A stretch of 64,000 bases of DNA from Lachnospiraceae bacterium M18-1 (GTDB lineage Bacteria > Bacillota > Clostridia > Lachnospirales > Lachnospiraceae), in NCBI GenBank assembly GCA_000403295.2, contig KE159609.1:1066767-1130766 (forward strand), in the 5' to 3' direction. Positions 43,916 through 54,098 of this stretch are shown piece by piece (position 1 is the first letter of the stretch; each line of letters begins with the position of its first letter). The notes below the pieces were generated by a model. The model had not been told where the DNA came from, searched no databases, and saw only the letters and a list, made by a program, of their open reading frames with translations. The translations under genes were made by a program, and so were the position numbers.

Positions 43916-44943
43916 AAAAATATTTATCAGGGATTATAATCGCGGTGTTAGCCGGTCTTGCAATACTTCCGCTGCAGGTATTTGCAGCGGAAGACGGTGA
44001 GATCCGGCTGAATGCGGAAAAAAAGAATGGTGTGGAAGTGTCTGTCATGATTCCGGAAGCAGCCGGGGAGAAGATATCTTCTCTTCAGCTGGGGCTGCAG
44101 ATCACAGACCAGGATGGAAATGGAGCAGGGGCGGACGTCCTGAAGCAGATTGAAAGTCTGTCTTTCCAATGGAATCCGGATGTGCAGGCAAAAGCCAAGA
44201 TCACGGAGCAGCGTTATGAGGGAGAAGCGGGAATCCTTCGGATCTATATTGCGGGAACGGAGCAGCTCTTTGGAGACAATGGGGCAGACGGCGGAGGCCT
44301 GGCGCTGGGGACCGTAACAGCAGCCATGGCAAGCGGCGGGAGCGCAGGTACAGAGATTTATATCAGCGCGGCGCAGGACTCTTTTAAGATGGCCCGCGGC
44401 GCCGAGGGGATACCTGTCCTGGCGGCACAGCCGGATGCAGTGCTCCTGGCAGTCCAGAATCCTGGCGTCCAGAATCCGGGTGTCCAGAATCCGGGTGTCC
44501 AAAAGCCCGGTCAGACAGATCCCGGGGACGGAACCGGAGAGAACCAGGAAGGGACAGGACGCCCGGGAGCAGATAAGTCTCAGCTTCAGGAAGTTTTAAA
44601 CCTGGCAGCGGGATACCTGGAAGCCGATTATACATCAGAAAGCTATGCACTGCTGAAAAAGGCAGTGAAAGCAGGACAGGCGGTGCTGGACGATGTAAAT
44701 GCTTCCCAGGAGGAAGTGGATCAGGCGGCAGAAGCAATTATGAATGCGGTCGGCAGCCTGGTGCCTGCGGCAATCACCAGTGTGGAAGAGCGGTATGGGC
44801 AGGATACGCTGTATGCGGGACAGAATCAGGCAGTCGGAACAGGAGATGCGGATTCCTGGCAGATATATGCAGCAGTCATATTTTTAAGTATGTCTGTACT
44901 GGCAGGAGCGGGACTGCGGAAAAAATATTGGAAGAGGATATAG
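43912..44943 (+). CDS. Surface-anchored protein with cohesin-like domain and FIVAR repeat
   Basis: 343 aa; ATG overlaps the stop of the peptidase gene (ATGA). Signal peptide at 1-24 (IIIAVLAGLAILPLQVFA). Residues about 26-178 form a beta-rich domain with cohesin-like features: ISSLQLGLQI, IESLSFQWNPDV, ILRIYIAG and GGLALGTVTA, followed by four VQNPG-type repeats (181-200). A FIVAR-type three-helix segment lies at 224-283 (LLKKAVKAGQAVLDDVNASQEEVDQAA). The C-terminus is a membrane helix and KKYWKR tail preceded by VGTGD, a degenerate sortase signal lacking the proline of LPxTG. It is well placed to hold the dockerin-bearing peptidase at the surface. Confidence 0.68.
   Translation: MKKYLSGIIIAVLAGLAILPLQVFAAEDGEIRLNAEKKNGVEVSVMIPEAAGEKISSLQLGLQITDQDGNGAGADVLKQIESLSFQWNPDVQAKAKITEQRYEGEAGILRIYIAGTEQLFGDNGADGGGLALGTVTAAMASGGSAGTEIYISAAQDSFKMARGAEGIPVLAAQPDAVLLAVQNPGVQNPGVQNPGVQKPGQTDPGDGTGENQEGTGRPGADKSQLQEVLNLAAGYLEADYTSESYALLKKAVKAGQAVLDDVNASQEEVDQAAEAIMNAVGSLVPAAITSVEERYGQDTLYAGQNQAVGTGDADSWQIYAAVIFLSMSVLAGAGLRKKYWKRI
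44452..44511 (+). repeat. Four 15-bp tandem repeats encoding VQNPG
   Basis: GTCCAGAATCCGGGT occurs four times in tandem with a few changes (the last copy encodes VQKPG). It is a Pro-containing linker within the cohesin-like protein and could vary in copy number between strains. Confidence 0.85.
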
Positions 44944-44949
44944 AGATAT

Positions 44950-45495
44950 ATGGATTTTTTGCTTAACCTGGATGGAAATATCTTATTATGGATTCAGGAA
45001 TATATCCGTCAGGACTGGATGGACGGACTTTGGAAAGGAATCACGATGCTGGGAGATTCCGGGTGGTTCTGGATTGTGCTTTCCCTCCTCCTGATGATCC
45101 CAAGGCGGACCCGCTGGATCGGGATCACCTCTCTGGGGGCAGTCGTCATCGGAGCACTGATCACGAATGTGACTTTAAAAAATCTGGTTGCCCGTACCCG
45201 GCCCTATGAAGTCATAGACGGCCTGGTACTGCTGATCGAAAAGCAGGGGGATTATTCTTTTCCGTCCGGCCATACCTGTGCGTCCTTCGCGGCCGCCGGG
45301 GTGTACTGGCGGATGATGCCGAAGAAATACAGTGTTCCGCTGATGATCCTTGCGGCATTGATCGCATGTTCCAGGCTTTATGTGGGAGTGCATTACCCTT
45401 CGGATGTATTGGCAGGACTGGCGATCGGCCTGTTTGGGGCGTGGGCTGCCTGGCAGCTGCAGAAATATGTGAGGACGCATAGAGAAAGGGAGTGA
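44950..45495 (+). CDS. PAP2-family membrane phosphatase
   Basis: 181 aa, starting 6 bp after the previous stop. The three PAP2 motifs are intact: KNLVARTRP near 77-85, PSGHT near 103-107 and SRLYVGVHYPSD near 140-151. Five or six membrane helices surround them. Enzymes of this class remove phosphate from undecaprenyl diphosphate or other lipid phosphates. It ends the peptidase/anchor operon; the link to the first two genes is not obvious. Terminator follows at 45526-45572. Confidence 0.88.
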   Translation: MDFLLNLDGNILLWIQEYIRQDWMDGLWKGITMLGDSGWFWIVLSLLLMIPRRTRWIGITSLGAVVIGALITNVTLKNLVARTRPYEVIDGLVLLIEKQGDYSFPSGHTCASFAAAGVYWRMMPKKYSVPLMILAALIACSRLYVGVHYPSDVLAGLAIGLFGAWAAWQLQKYVRTHRERE

Positions 45496-45525
45496 ATCAG
45501 AGAAAATCCCTTTGGTGTTTAGAAT

Positions 45526-45572
45526 CAAATACCGCCGTATAGGAGAAATCTGCTCCTGTGCGGCGGTATTTG
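45526..45572. terminator. Bidirectional terminator between PAP2 gene and pyrG
   Basis: CAAATACCGCCGTATAGGAG (45526-45545) pairs with CTCCTGTGCGGCGGTATTTG (45553-45572), 20 pairs with two G-T type positions, loop AAATCTG. The stem serves both convergent genes. Confidence 0.78.
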
Positions 45573-45588
45573 AGATTGCAGGCGGAAA

Positions 45589-47196
45589 TTATTCCTGCCG
45601 TTTTTTCAGCGCCGCTTCCACAAACCCTTTGAATAACGGATGCGGACGGTTCGGCCTGGACTTCAGCTCCGGATGCGCCTGGGTTGCAATGAACCAGGGA
45701 TGCTCCGGGATCTCGATCATTTCTACTATATTTCCGTCCGGCGAGAGGCCGGACAGTGTCATACCGTGTTCTTCCAGCACTTCCCGGTAATCATTGTTCA
45801 CCTCGTAGCGGTGCCGATGCCGCTCCCGGATCTCTTTCTTTCCATACATACAGAAGGCTCTGGAGTTTTCCTTCAGGATACAGGGATAGGAACCCAGCCT
45901 CAGTGTGCCGCCGATATCTTCGACGCCGATCTGCTCCGGCATGATATGGATGACAGGATGGGTGGTGTCTGGCTTCAGTTCCATGCTGTGAGCATCATTG
46001 TACCCGATCACATTTCTGGCAAATTCTACGATGGAGAGCTGCATGCCCAGGCACAGGCCGAGGAACGGGACGCCCCGGGTTCTTGCATAGCGGATGGCCT
46101 CGATCTTCCCCTCGATCCCACGGTTGCCGAAACCGCCGGGAACCAGGATCCCGCTGACATCTCCGAAGATCTCTGCTGCATTTTCCGCAGTGACCGTCTC
46201 CGAATCCACCCATTTGATGTTGACGGTAGTGTGGCTGTAGATCCCGCCGTGCTTCAATGCTTCCACCACACTGATATAAGCGTCATGAAGCTGGATATAT
46301 TTTCCGACTAATGCCACTGTAACTTCCTGGGTTGGGTGCTTTAACTTTTCTACCATCTCGATCCAGTCTTTCAGGTCCGGCCGGGGGCATTCCAGATGGA
46401 GACATTTGCAGGCAACCTCTGCCAGATGTTCCTGCTCCATGGCAAGGGGCGCCTCATACAGATAGTCGACATCCAGGTTTGAAAGCACATGGTCGGACGG
46501 AAGATTGCAGAACAGGGAGATCTTGTCCTTCAGGCCGATATTCAGCGGATATTCGGAACGGCAGACGATGATATCCGGCTGGATCCCCATTCCCTGCAGT
46601 TCTTTGACACTGGCCTGCGTGGGCTTGGTCTTCATCTCCTGGGAGGCTTTCAGATATGGGATCAGCGTCACATGGATCAGGATCACATTTTCACGTCCCT
46701 TTTCGTGCTGAAACTGACGGATGGATTCCAGGAAAGGCTGGCTTTCAATGTCTCCAACGGTTCCGCCTACCTCGATGATGGCAATCTCCGTGCCGGAAGC
46801 AGAGGGATTGCGGTAAAACCGACTTTTGATCTCATTTGTGATATGGGGGATCACCTGTACGGTTCCGCCGCCGAAATCTCCCCGGCGTTCCTTCTGCAGG
46901 ACAGACCAGTAGATCTTGCCTGTAGTCACGTTGGAGTTGCGTGTCAGACTTTCATCGATAAAACGCTCATAATGTCCAAGATCCAGATCGGTCTCCGCTC
47001 CGTCGTCGGTGACAAAGACTTCTCCGTGCTGGACGGGGTTCATGGTTCCCGGATCCATATTGATATAGGGATCAAACTTCTGCATGGTGACGGTATATCC
47101 GCGCGCCTTCAGAAGCCGCCCCAAAGATGCTGCTGTGATGCCCTTTCCGAGGCCGGATACGACCCCGCCGGTTACAAAAACATATTTTACTGCCAT
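45589..47196 (-). CDS. pyrG: CTP synthase
   Basis: 535 aa, full length, GGGAGGAAGCC before the ATG. The amidoligase domain opens [16 protein letters not shown] with the P-loop, and holds [21 protein letters not shown]. The glutamine amidotransferase domain has FLGLCLGMQ near 378-386 (nucleophile Cys) and [12 protein letters not shown] near 511 (His/Glu of the triad). It converts UTP to CTP using glutamine. Preceded by a DUF1846 gene 51 bp away in the same orientation. Confidence 0.97.
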   Translation of the reverse strand: MAVKYVFVTGGVVSGLGKGITAASLGRLLKARGYTVTMQKFDPYINMDPGTMNPVQHGEVFVTDDGAETDLDLGHYERFIDESLTRNSNVTTGKIYWSVLQKERRGDFGGGTVQVIPHITNEIKSRFYRNPSASGTEIAIIEVGGTVGDIESQPFLESIRQFQHEKGRENVILIHVTLIPYLKASQEMKTKPTQASVKELQGMGIQPDIIVCRSEYPLNIGLKDKISLFCNLPSDHVLSNLDVDYLYEAPLAMEQEHLAEVACKCLHLECPRPDLKDWIEMVEKLKHPTQEVTVALVGKYIQLHDAYISVVEALKHGGIYSHTTVNIKWVDSETVTAENAAEIFGDVSGILVPGGFGNRGIEGKIEAIRYARTRGVPFLGLCLGMQLSIVEFARNVIGYNDAHSMELKPDTTHPVIHIMPEQIGVEDIGGTLRLGSYPCILKENSRAFCMYGKKEIRERHRHRYEVNNDYREVLEEHGMTLSGLSPDGNIVEMIEIPEHPWFIATQAHPELKSRPNRPHPLFKGFVEAALKKRQE

Positions 47197-47247
47197 GGCT
47201 TCCTCCCTTATGTGTGAAAATAGTTATGATTCAATTTCTCTTAAAAA

Positions 47248-48726
47248 TCAATGATACCGCGATCCTGCCTCATAGACTGCCTCGCAGGTAAGCTGGACCC
47301 CAAGCTTTTTAAATATTTTAATATCCACGTCGGACAGCATGACGGATGTATGGGCCTGGCAGTCCTCCAGCGCCGGAAGCTGTTCCAGGGCCAGGCGTGC
47401 GTCATGGCTTGAAGCCGCGCTTGCGGAGAGGGCGATCAGAACTTCATCCGTGTGGAGCCGCGGATTCTTGCTTTTCAGATAATCCACCTTAAGCTTCTGG
47501 ATCGGTTCGATAGATTCCGGAGAAAGGATGTCCAGATCATGGGGCTGTCCTGCCAATTCCTTGATGGCGTTCAAAAGCAATGCCGCGGACGCGCCCAGAA
47601 GGCTGCTGGTCTTTCCGGTGATCATCCGCCCGTCCGGAAGCTCCAGGGCTGCCGCGGGGGCGCCGGTCTGTTCCGCGCGTACCAGCGCCGCGGCGACCAC
47701 GCTCCGGTCGGCGGTAGTGATCCCGGCCTGGTTCATTAAAAGCTCCAGCTTCTGGGTCTCCTCCTCACTGCAGTTCCCTTTTAATAAGGAATTGAGGGAA
47801 GCGTAATAGCGTCGGAGGATCTCCTGGCAGGAGGCGTCCCTGCATGCCTGGTCGTCGCAGATGCAGTTTCCGGCCATATTGACGCCCATATCTGTGGGTG
47901 ATTTGTAAGGGCTTTTCCCATAAATTTTTTCGAAAATGGTATTGAGCACCGGGAAGATCTCTACATCCCGGTTGTAGTTGACTGTTGTCTCCCCATAAGC
48001 CTCCAGATGGAACGGGTCGATCATGTTGACGTCGTTCAGATCGGCGGTGGCGGCCTCGTAGGCAAGATTGACCGGGTGCTTCAGCGGGATATTCCAGATG
48101 GGAAATGTTTCAAACTTGGCATAGCCTGCATGAATCCCGCGTTTGTGCTCATGATATAGCTGTGAAAGGCAGGTGGCCATCTTTCCGCTTCCCGGCCCCG
48201 GCGCTGTGACGATGACGAGCGGGCGGGTGGTCTGGATATATTCATTTTTCCCGAAACCGTCTTCGCTGACGATCAGCGGGATGTTGGAGGGATATCCCGG
48301 GATATGATAATGGAGGTAGACACGGATGCCCAGATTCTCCAGCCTCCTTCGGAAGAGAAGGGCGCTGTCCTGCCCGGAATACTGTGTGATGGCTACGCTG
48401 CCCACATAGAGGCCGTGTTCATGAAACGAGTCGATCAGGCGCAGGACGTCGGAATCATAGGTGATGCCCAGATCACCGCGTATTTTATTTTTCTCAATGT
48501 CCTTTGCGCTTATGACAATGATCAGCTCTGCCTGGCTTTTGAGCTGCTTGAGCATATGGAGCTTGGAATCCGGCGCAAAGCCCGGAAGCACGCGGGAAGC
48601 GTGATAATCATCAAAAAGCTTGCCGCCAAATTCCAGATACAGCTTATGGTCGAACTGCTCGATGCGCTGCCGGATATGCTCTGATTGTGTACGTAGATAC
48701 TTTTCGTTATCGAATCCTGTTTTCAT
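47248..48726 (-). CDS. DUF1846 domain protein
   Basis: 492 aa. The ATG at 48726 with GAGG upstream is chosen; an upstream in-frame start would add only 12 unconserved residues. Typical DUF1846 features: GFDNEKYLRTQSEHIRQRIEQF at the start, VIVTAPGPGSGKMATCLSQLYHE with a P-loop-like GPGSGK near 176-181, and the DPFHLEAYGETTVNYNRDVE segment near 248. The family is widespread in Firmicutes; a structure from Streptococcus pneumoniae suggests a nucleotide or metal ligand, but function is unknown. Divergent from ftsH. Confidence 0.88.
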   Translation of the reverse strand: MKTGFDNEKYLRTQSEHIRQRIEQFDHKLYLEFGGKLFDDYHASRVLPGFAPDSKLHMLKQLKSQAELIIVISAKDIEKNKIRGDLGITYDSDVLRLIDSFHEHGLYVGSVAITQYSGQDSALLFRRRLENLGIRVYLHYHIPGYPSNIPLIVSEDGFGKNEYIQTTRPLVIVTAPGPGSGKMATCLSQLYHEHKRGIHAGYAKFETFPIWNIPLKHPVNLAYEAATADLNDVNMIDPFHLEAYGETTVNYNRDVEIFPVLNTIFEKIYGKSPYKSPTDMGVNMAGNCICDDQACRDASCQEILRRYYASLNSLLKGNCSEEETQKLELLMNQAGITTADRSVVAAALVRAEQTGAPAAALELPDGRMITGKTSSLLGASAALLLNAIKELAGQPHDLDILSPESIEPIQKLKVDYLKSKNPRLHTDEVLIALSASAASSHDARLALEQLPALEDCQAHTSVMLSDVDIKIFKKLGVQLTCEAVYEAGSRYH

Positions 48727-48772
48727 AATATTTTCCTCGAATCTGTTTCTAGCAAGTTGCAATTCAAATCTT

Positions 48773-48802
48773 AGTATACAACAAAAACCTGTGTTTTTAC
48801 AA
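48773..48802 (-). promoter_or_regulatory. Promoter of DUF1846 (and probably pyrG)
   Basis: Minus strand: TTGTAA (48802-48797), 18-base spacer, TATACT (48778-48773), with RNA start about 40 nt before the ATG at 48726. Confidence 0.5.
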
Positions 48803-48821
48803 TATTTTCATAATCTTTTAG

Positions 48822-48850
48822 TTGATTTATACCGAACCTGTACTTATAAT
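48822..48850 (+). promoter_or_regulatory. Promoter of ftsH
   Basis: TTGATT (48822-48827), 17-base spacer, perfect TATAAT (48845-48850). RNA would start near 48857, with a leader of about 27 nt before the ATG at 48884. Confidence 0.7.
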
Positions 48851-48883
48851 AGAAAAGTGGCAGTGGATTTTAGGAGGAGCAGG

Positions 48884-50953
48884 ATGGATAACAAGAATAA
48901 TAAGAATAATCCCAGAAACAACCGGCAGGGATGGGGCGTGATCCTTTTCACGACATTGCTGACCCTTTTTATTGTAATGGGACTTTATGGACTGATGCAG
49001 GATAAGGATCCGGAAGAGATCAGTTATGATAAATTTTTAAGACTGGTGGATGAAGGAAAGGTAGAGAAGGTAACGCTGGAATCCTCCCGTATTTACATTA
49101 CGCTGAAAGAAGGCGTGGAAAAGGAAGAGGAGAAGCAGGAAGGGGAAGACGCGCAGGACCAGGTAGAAGATCAGTTTCAGGATATGCGGGACAATCTTCT
49201 GAACCAGATGGAGGAAGCCGCAGGGCAGCGCGACGGGCAGGAGAGAAGCCCGGATTATTTTACCGGGGCAGTGCAGGACTACAAGCTGCCGGACCGTTTG
49301 AACGAAGCCGGTGTAAAGTACGGACAGACCATTCCGGATACGGCGTCGGTGATGATGATGGAGATCTTTATCACCGTGATACTGCCGCTTTTACTGCTGG
49401 GAATCCTGTTCAGCTTCGTGATGCGCAACATGACGAAGGGCGGCGGCATGATGGGGATCGGCAAGAGCAATGCCAAGGTCTATGTGGAGAAGGAGACCGG
49501 CGTCACTTTCCAGGATGTGGCGGGCCAGGATGAGGCCAAGGAGTCGCTGCAGGAGGTTGTGGACTTTCTCCATAACCCGGGAAAATATACGGGCATCGGA
49601 GCGAAGCTGCCCAAGGGCGCCCTGTTGGTGGGGCCTCCGGGAACCGGTAAGACCTTGCTGGCAAAGGCTGTGGCAGGAGAGGCCAAGGTGCCGTTTTTCT
49701 CCCTGTCCGGTTCTGCGTTTGTGGAGATGTATGTAGGCGTGGGGGCGTCCCGTGTCCGCGACCTGTTCAAGCAGGCGCAGCAGATGGCGCCGTGTATCGT
49801 ATTTATCGACGAGATCGATGCGATTGGAAAGAGCCGTGACACCGCCATGGGCGGCGGCAATGACGAGCGGGAGCAGACACTGAACCAGCTTCTTGCGGAG
49901 ATGGACGGATTTGATACGAATAAGGGTCTGCTGCTTTTGGCGGCGACGAACCGTCCGGAGATTCTGGATCCGGCGCTTTTGCGTCCGGGGAGGTTTGACC
50001 GGAGGATCATCGTGGATAAGCCGGATCTGAAGGGCCGTGTGGATACATTGAAGGTACATTCCAAGGATGTGAAGATGGATGAGACGGTGGATCTGGAGGC
50101 CATTGCGCTGGCAACCTCAGGCGCTGTGGGATCCGATCTTGCCAACATGATCAACGAGGCAGCCATCAACGCCGTGAAGAACGGCAGGCAGGTGGTCAGC
50201 CAGAAGGATCTGTTTGACGCTGTGGAAGTGGTGCTGGTCGGAAAAGAGAAGAAGGACCGCATCATGAGTGAAGAGGAACGCCGGATCGTATCTTACCATG
50301 AGGTGGGTCATGCATTGGTCAGCGCCCTGCAGAAGGATGCGGAGCCGGTGCAGAAGATCACCATCGTGCCCAGGACCATGGGAGCTCTGGGTTACGTGAT
50401 GCAGACGCCGGAGGAAGAGAAGTTCCTGAATACCAAGAAGGAGCTTGAGGCTATGCTGGTGGGAATGCTGGCAGGCCGCGCGGCGGAGGAGATCGTATTT
50501 GAGACGATTACGACCGGCGCCTCCAATGATATCGAGAAGGCCACGAAGATCGCCCGGGAGATGATCACCCAGTACGGGATGTCTGAAAAGTTCGGACTGA
50601 TCGGCCTGGAGTCTGTACAGCACCGCTATCTGGACGGCCGGGCGGTGATGAACTGCGGGGATGCGACTGCGGCGGAGATTGACGCGGAAGTCATGCTGAT
50701 GCTGAAAAATGCATATGAAGAGGCGAAGCGCCTGCTCCAGGAGAACCGGGAAGCGCTGGATAAGATCGCGGAATTTCTGATTGAGAAAGAGACCATCACC
50801 GGAAAAGAGTTTATGAAGATTTTCCGGGAGGTGAAGGGGATTCCGGAACCGCTGGAGTCTGAAGAGGGAAAAGAAAAAAAGGAAAACCGGATCGCTATGC
50901 GCCCGGTGGAAGGAATCGAGCTAAAAGAGGAATCAGATACACAGGACTGGTAA
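48884..50953 (+). CDS. ftsH: ATP-dependent zinc metalloprotease FtsH
   Basis: 689 aa. The ATG at 48884 has AGGAGGAGCAGG upstream; the longer frame to 48620 is not credible. First membrane helix near 18-40, short extracellular segment with a Glu/Asp/Gln-rich insert, second helix near 155-178. AAA+ domain: Walker A GPPGTGKT near 250, Walker B CIVFIDEID near 305, SRH ATNRPEILDPALLRPGRFDRR near 350-370. Zinc protease motif HEVGH near 472. It degrades membrane and short-lived proteins. The last 45 residues are charged. Followed by a strong terminator. Confidence 0.96.
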   Translation: MDNKNNKNNPRNNRQGWGVILFTTLLTLFIVMGLYGLMQDKDPEEISYDKFLRLVDEGKVEKVTLESSRIYITLKEGVEKEEEKQEGEDAQDQVEDQFQDMRDNLLNQMEEAAGQRDGQERSPDYFTGAVQDYKLPDRLNEAGVKYGQTIPDTASVMMMEIFITVILPLLLLGILFSFVMRNMTKGGGMMGIGKSNAKVYVEKETGVTFQDVAGQDEAKESLQEVVDFLHNPGKYTGIGAKLPKGALLVGPPGTGKTLLAKAVAGEAKVPFFSLSGSAFVEMYVGVGASRVRDLFKQAQQMAPCIVFIDEIDAIGKSRDTAMGGGNDEREQTLNQLLAEMDGFDTNKGLLLLAATNRPEILDPALLRPGRFDRRIIVDKPDLKGRVDTLKVHSKDVKMDETVDLEAIALATSGAVGSDLANMINEAAINAVKNGRQVVSQKDLFDAVEVVLVGKEKKDRIMSEEERRIVSYHEVGHALVSALQKDAEPVQKITIVPRTMGALGYVMQTPEEEKFLNTKKELEAMLVGMLAGRAAEEIVFETITTGASNDIEKATKIAREMITQYGMSEKFGLIGLESVQHRYLDGRAVMNCGDATAAEIDAEVMLMLKNAYEEAKRLLQENREALDKIAEFLIEKETITGKEFMKIFREVKGIPEPLESEEGKEKKENRIAMRPVEGIELKEESDTQDW

Positions 50954-50990
50954 GGAACTGTATGGGATATTTTCTACAGCTACTAAAAAA

Positions 50991-51030
50991 CAGGCAGGGA
51001 TAAGAACGGTCATCTCTGCCTGATTTTTTT
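50991..51030 (+). terminator. Terminator after ftsH
   Basis: CAGGCAGGGAT (50991-51001) pairs with ATCTCTGCCTG (51012-51022), followed by ATTTTTTT. Confidence 0.85.
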
Positions 51031-51079
51031 GGAGGGCTGCGGCAGTCTGATTTATAAAAAGGGAGTGACAGACGAGGCG

Positions 51080-52930
51080 ATGGAAGAATATAATTTTGAT
51101 ATTGAGGAAGAATTAAAGAAGCTGCCTGCCAGGCCGGGCGTATACCTGATGCATGACGAGAAGGACCACATTATATATGTAGGAAAGGCGATCAGCCTGA
51201 AGAACAGGGTGCGGCAGTATTTTCAGACCAGCCGGAACAAGGGCATCAAGATCGAGCAGATGGTGACCCACATCCGCCGGTTTGAGTATATCGTGACGGA
51301 TTCCGAGCTGGAGGCGCTGGTGCTGGAATGCAATCTGATCAAAGAGCACAGGCCGAAGTACAATACCATGCTGATGGACGACAAGGCGTATCCGTTTATC
51401 AAGGTGACGGTGGGGGAGCCGTTTCCCAGGGTGATGCTGGCAAGGAATGTGGTGAAGGACAAGGCAAAATATTTCGGACCTTATACCAGCGGCCAGGCGG
51501 TGCGGGATACGATCGAACTGCTCCACAAGCTGTACCATCTGCGGAGCTGCAATCGGAACCTGCCCAGGGATATCGGAAAGGAGAGGGCCTGTCTGAACTA
51601 CCATATCCATCAGTGCGATGCGCCCTGTCAGGGATCTGTTTCCCAGGAAGAGTATGCCAAAGCCGTATCCCAGGTGGTCCGGTTTTTGAACGGACATTAT
51701 GAAGGTATCCTTTCGGAACTGGAGACGAAGATGCACGAAGCGGCGGAAGCCATGGAATTTGAGAAGGCCATCGAATACCGGGAGCTTTTGAACAGTGTGA
51801 AGAAGGTTTCCCAGAAGCAGAAGATCACGGATACCGGAGGTGAGGACCGGGATATCCTGGCGGCGGCCACGGAAGGTGAGGACGCGGTAGTACAGGTCTT
51901 TTTTATCCGGGGAGGAAGGCTGATCGGCAGGGATCATTTTTACCTGCGGATTTCTAAAGATGAATCCATCGGGAGTATCCTGGACAGCTTTATCAAACAG
52001 TATTACGGAGGCACGCCTTTTATTCCGGGAGAACTGGTGCTGCCGGAGGAGCCGGAGGACCGGGAATTGATCGAAGAATGGCTTTCCGGAAAGCGGGGCA
52101 CGAAGGTAACGCTGCGGATTCCGAAAAAAGGGACCAAGGAAAAGCTGGTGGAACTGGCGGTGGACAATGCACGGCTTGTATTGAGCAAGGATAAGGAACG
52201 GCTGAAGCGGGAGGAAGGGCGGACCATCGGAGCAGTGAAGGAGATCGCAGGGCTGCTGGGACTTGACGGGATCACCCGGATGGAAGCCTATGACATTTCC
52301 AATACCAATGGTTTTGAGTCTGTGGGCTCTATGGTGGTGTATGAACGCGGGAAGCCAAAGCGGAATGACTACCGGAAGTTCAAGATCAAGGGGATCAAGG
52401 GCGCGGATGATTACGGCAGTATGCGGGAGGTGCTCACCCGGCGGTTTACCCACGGGCTTCGTGAGAAGGCGGAAAGTAAGGAACTGGGAGGATTTACGTC
52501 GTTTCCGGATCTGATCCTGATGGACGGCGGCAAAGGCCAGGTCAATGTGGCGCTGCAGGTTTTGGAAACGCTGCATCTGGATATCCCGGTATGCGGCATG
52601 GTCAAGGACGATCATCACAGGACCAGGGGGCTCTATTATCAGAATGAAGAGATTCCGATCGACCGTTCTTCCCAGGCGTTTCTTTTGGTGACCAGGATCC
52701 AGGATGAGGCGCACCGGTTTGCCATCGAGTATCATAAGCAGCTTCGGGGCAAGGGGCAGGTCCACTCCATACTGGATGATATTCCGGGGATCGGGCCGGC
52801 AAGACGCAAGGCGCTGATGCGTGAGTTCGCCTCTTTGGATGAGATCAGGGCGGCTTCGGCGGAACGTCTGGCACAGATTCCGGAAATGAATGAAAAAGCG
52901 GCAGAATCCGTGTACAAATTCTTTCATTAA
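51080..52930 (+). CDS. uvrC: Excinuclease ABC subunit C
   Basis: 616 aa. The ATG at 51080 is chosen because the protein then opens [24 protein letters not shown], the normal UvrC N-terminus; an upstream TTG at 51029 lies on the ftsH terminator. GIY-YIG nuclease domain at 15-95 ([17 protein letters not shown]), UVR motif near 205-240, UvrC RNase-H-like domain around 370-530 ([19 protein letters not shown]) and a C-terminal helix-hairpin-helix ([13 protein letters not shown]). It makes both incisions in nucleotide excision repair with UvrAB. Confidence 0.95.
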   Translation: MEEYNFDIEEELKKLPARPGVYLMHDEKDHIIYVGKAISLKNRVRQYFQTSRNKGIKIEQMVTHIRRFEYIVTDSELEALVLECNLIKEHRPKYNTMLMDDKAYPFIKVTVGEPFPRVMLARNVVKDKAKYFGPYTSGQAVRDTIELLHKLYHLRSCNRNLPRDIGKERACLNYHIHQCDAPCQGSVSQEEYAKAVSQVVRFLNGHYEGILSELETKMHEAAEAMEFEKAIEYRELLNSVKKVSQKQKITDTGGEDRDILAAATEGEDAVVQVFFIRGGRLIGRDHFYLRISKDESIGSILDSFIKQYYGGTPFIPGELVLPEEPEDRELIEEWLSGKRGTKVTLRIPKKGTKEKLVELAVDNARLVLSKDKERLKREEGRTIGAVKEIAGLLGLDGITRMEAYDISNTNGFESVGSMVVYERGKPKRNDYRKFKIKGIKGADDYGSMREVLTRRFTHGLREKAESKELGGFTSFPDLILMDGGKGQVNVALQVLETLHLDIPVCGMVKDDHHRTRGLYYQNEEIPIDRSSQAFLLVTRIQDEAHRFAIEYHKQLRGKGQVHSILDDIPGIGPARRKALMREFASLDEIRAASAERLAQIPEMNEKAAESVYKFFH

Positions 52931-53083
52931 TGATATACTATAAATGCAGCAGGCGGAGCAGGAGGAACGGGCTTCGCTTTGAAAAGAAAAGAATTGATGC
53001 CTTGCAGCAGGGCGCACGCCGCTGTGAATCGCTGCGAACAGCAGCCGGCTGCATGACAGTTCTTAAGAAAGGAAAAAATAAAG

Positions 53084-54013
53084 ATGGGACAAGGCGTTAA
53101 GATTAGCGAGCTGGCGGAGAAAATGGGTCTCAAGAACCTGACTCCTGACGTGGATCTTGCAGATAAGCGGATCAATGTTCCGGAAGTAAACCGGCCGGCA
53201 TTACAGCTTACAGGTTTTTTTGATCATTTTGCGTATGACAGGGTGCAGATTGTTGGATATGTGGAGTATACGTATCTCCAGACGCTGGAGGAGGACCGGA
53301 AGCAGCAGATCTATGATGAGCTGCTGTCGCGTCAGGTGCCGTGTATCGTATTCAGCCGCAACCTGGAACCGGAAGAAGAGCTTCTGAAGCTTGCCCGAAG
53401 CAGGTATATTCCTGTCATGCAGACTTCCAGACAGACCAGTGCGTTTATGGGGGAACTGATCCGCTGGATGAATGTGAAGCTGGCTCCCTGCATCACGATT
53501 CACGGGGTGCTGGTGGATGTGTACGGCGTCGGCGTGCTGATCATGGGGGAAAGCGGGATCGGAAAGAGTGAAGCGGCACTGGAGCTGATCAAGAGGGGGC
53601 ACCGTCTTGTAACGGATGATGTGGTTGAGATCCGGAAGGTCAGTGATGATACACTGGTTGGTTCGGCGCCGGATATTACCAAGCATTTCATCGAACTTCG
53701 AGGAATCGGGATCGTGGACGTGAAATCTATGTTCGGTGTGCAGTGTGTCCGTGAGACACAGAATATCGACCTGGTGATCACACTGGAAGAATGGAACCGC
53801 GATAAGGAATATGACCGTCTGGGGCTGGAAGAGAACTATACGGAATTTTTGGGAAATAAGGTCGTCTGCCACAGCATTCCGATCCGTCCGGGACGGAATC
53901 TCCCGATCATTATGGAATCCGCGGCGGTGAACCACAGGCAAAAGAAGATGGGCTACAATGCGGCCCAGGAGCTGTATAAGCGGGTACAGGAGAATCTTGT
54001 GAGAAAGGGATAA
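53084..54013 (+). CDS. hprK: HPr kinase/phosphorylase
   Basis: 309 aa, AAGAAAGG before the ATG. N-terminal domain 1-130; Walker A GESGIGKSE near 155-163, the capping/signature region LRGIGIVDVKSMFGV near 205-219 and DRLGLEENYTEFLG near 245. The enzyme phosphorylates and dephosphorylates HPr at Ser46 and sets carbon catabolite repression in Firmicutes. It follows uvrC as in many Clostridia and precedes a ROK kinase by 85 bp. Confidence 0.96.
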   Translation: MGQGVKISELAEKMGLKNLTPDVDLADKRINVPEVNRPALQLTGFFDHFAYDRVQIVGYVEYTYLQTLEEDRKQQIYDELLSRQVPCIVFSRNLEPEEELLKLARSRYIPVMQTSRQTSAFMGELIRWMNVKLAPCITIHGVLVDVYGVGVLIMGESGIGKSEAALELIKRGHRLVTDDVVEIRKVSDDTLVGSAPDITKHFIELRGIGIVDVKSMFGVQCVRETQNIDLVITLEEWNRDKEYDRLGLEENYTEFLGNKVVCHSIPIRPGRNLPIIMESAAVNHRQKKMGYNAAQELYKRVQENLVRKG

Positions 54014-54098
54014 TGGCTGTCTGCGTTACGGTCCGCGGATGTTCCCGGACTGTAAAGATATTCGTAAAACGTTATAAAAGGGATAGGAGAATGAAGTC

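Noticed and set aside
48620..48883. Longer FtsH N-terminus
   Set aside because: The extra 88 codons are antisense to the DUF1846 start and cross both promoters; the ATG at 48884 has a strong ribosome site.
53022..53060. Another GTTAC-family repeat before hprK
   Set aside because: GCTGTGAATCGCTGCGAACAGC has only 5-bp arms and lacks the CAGGTCAGGGTG core.
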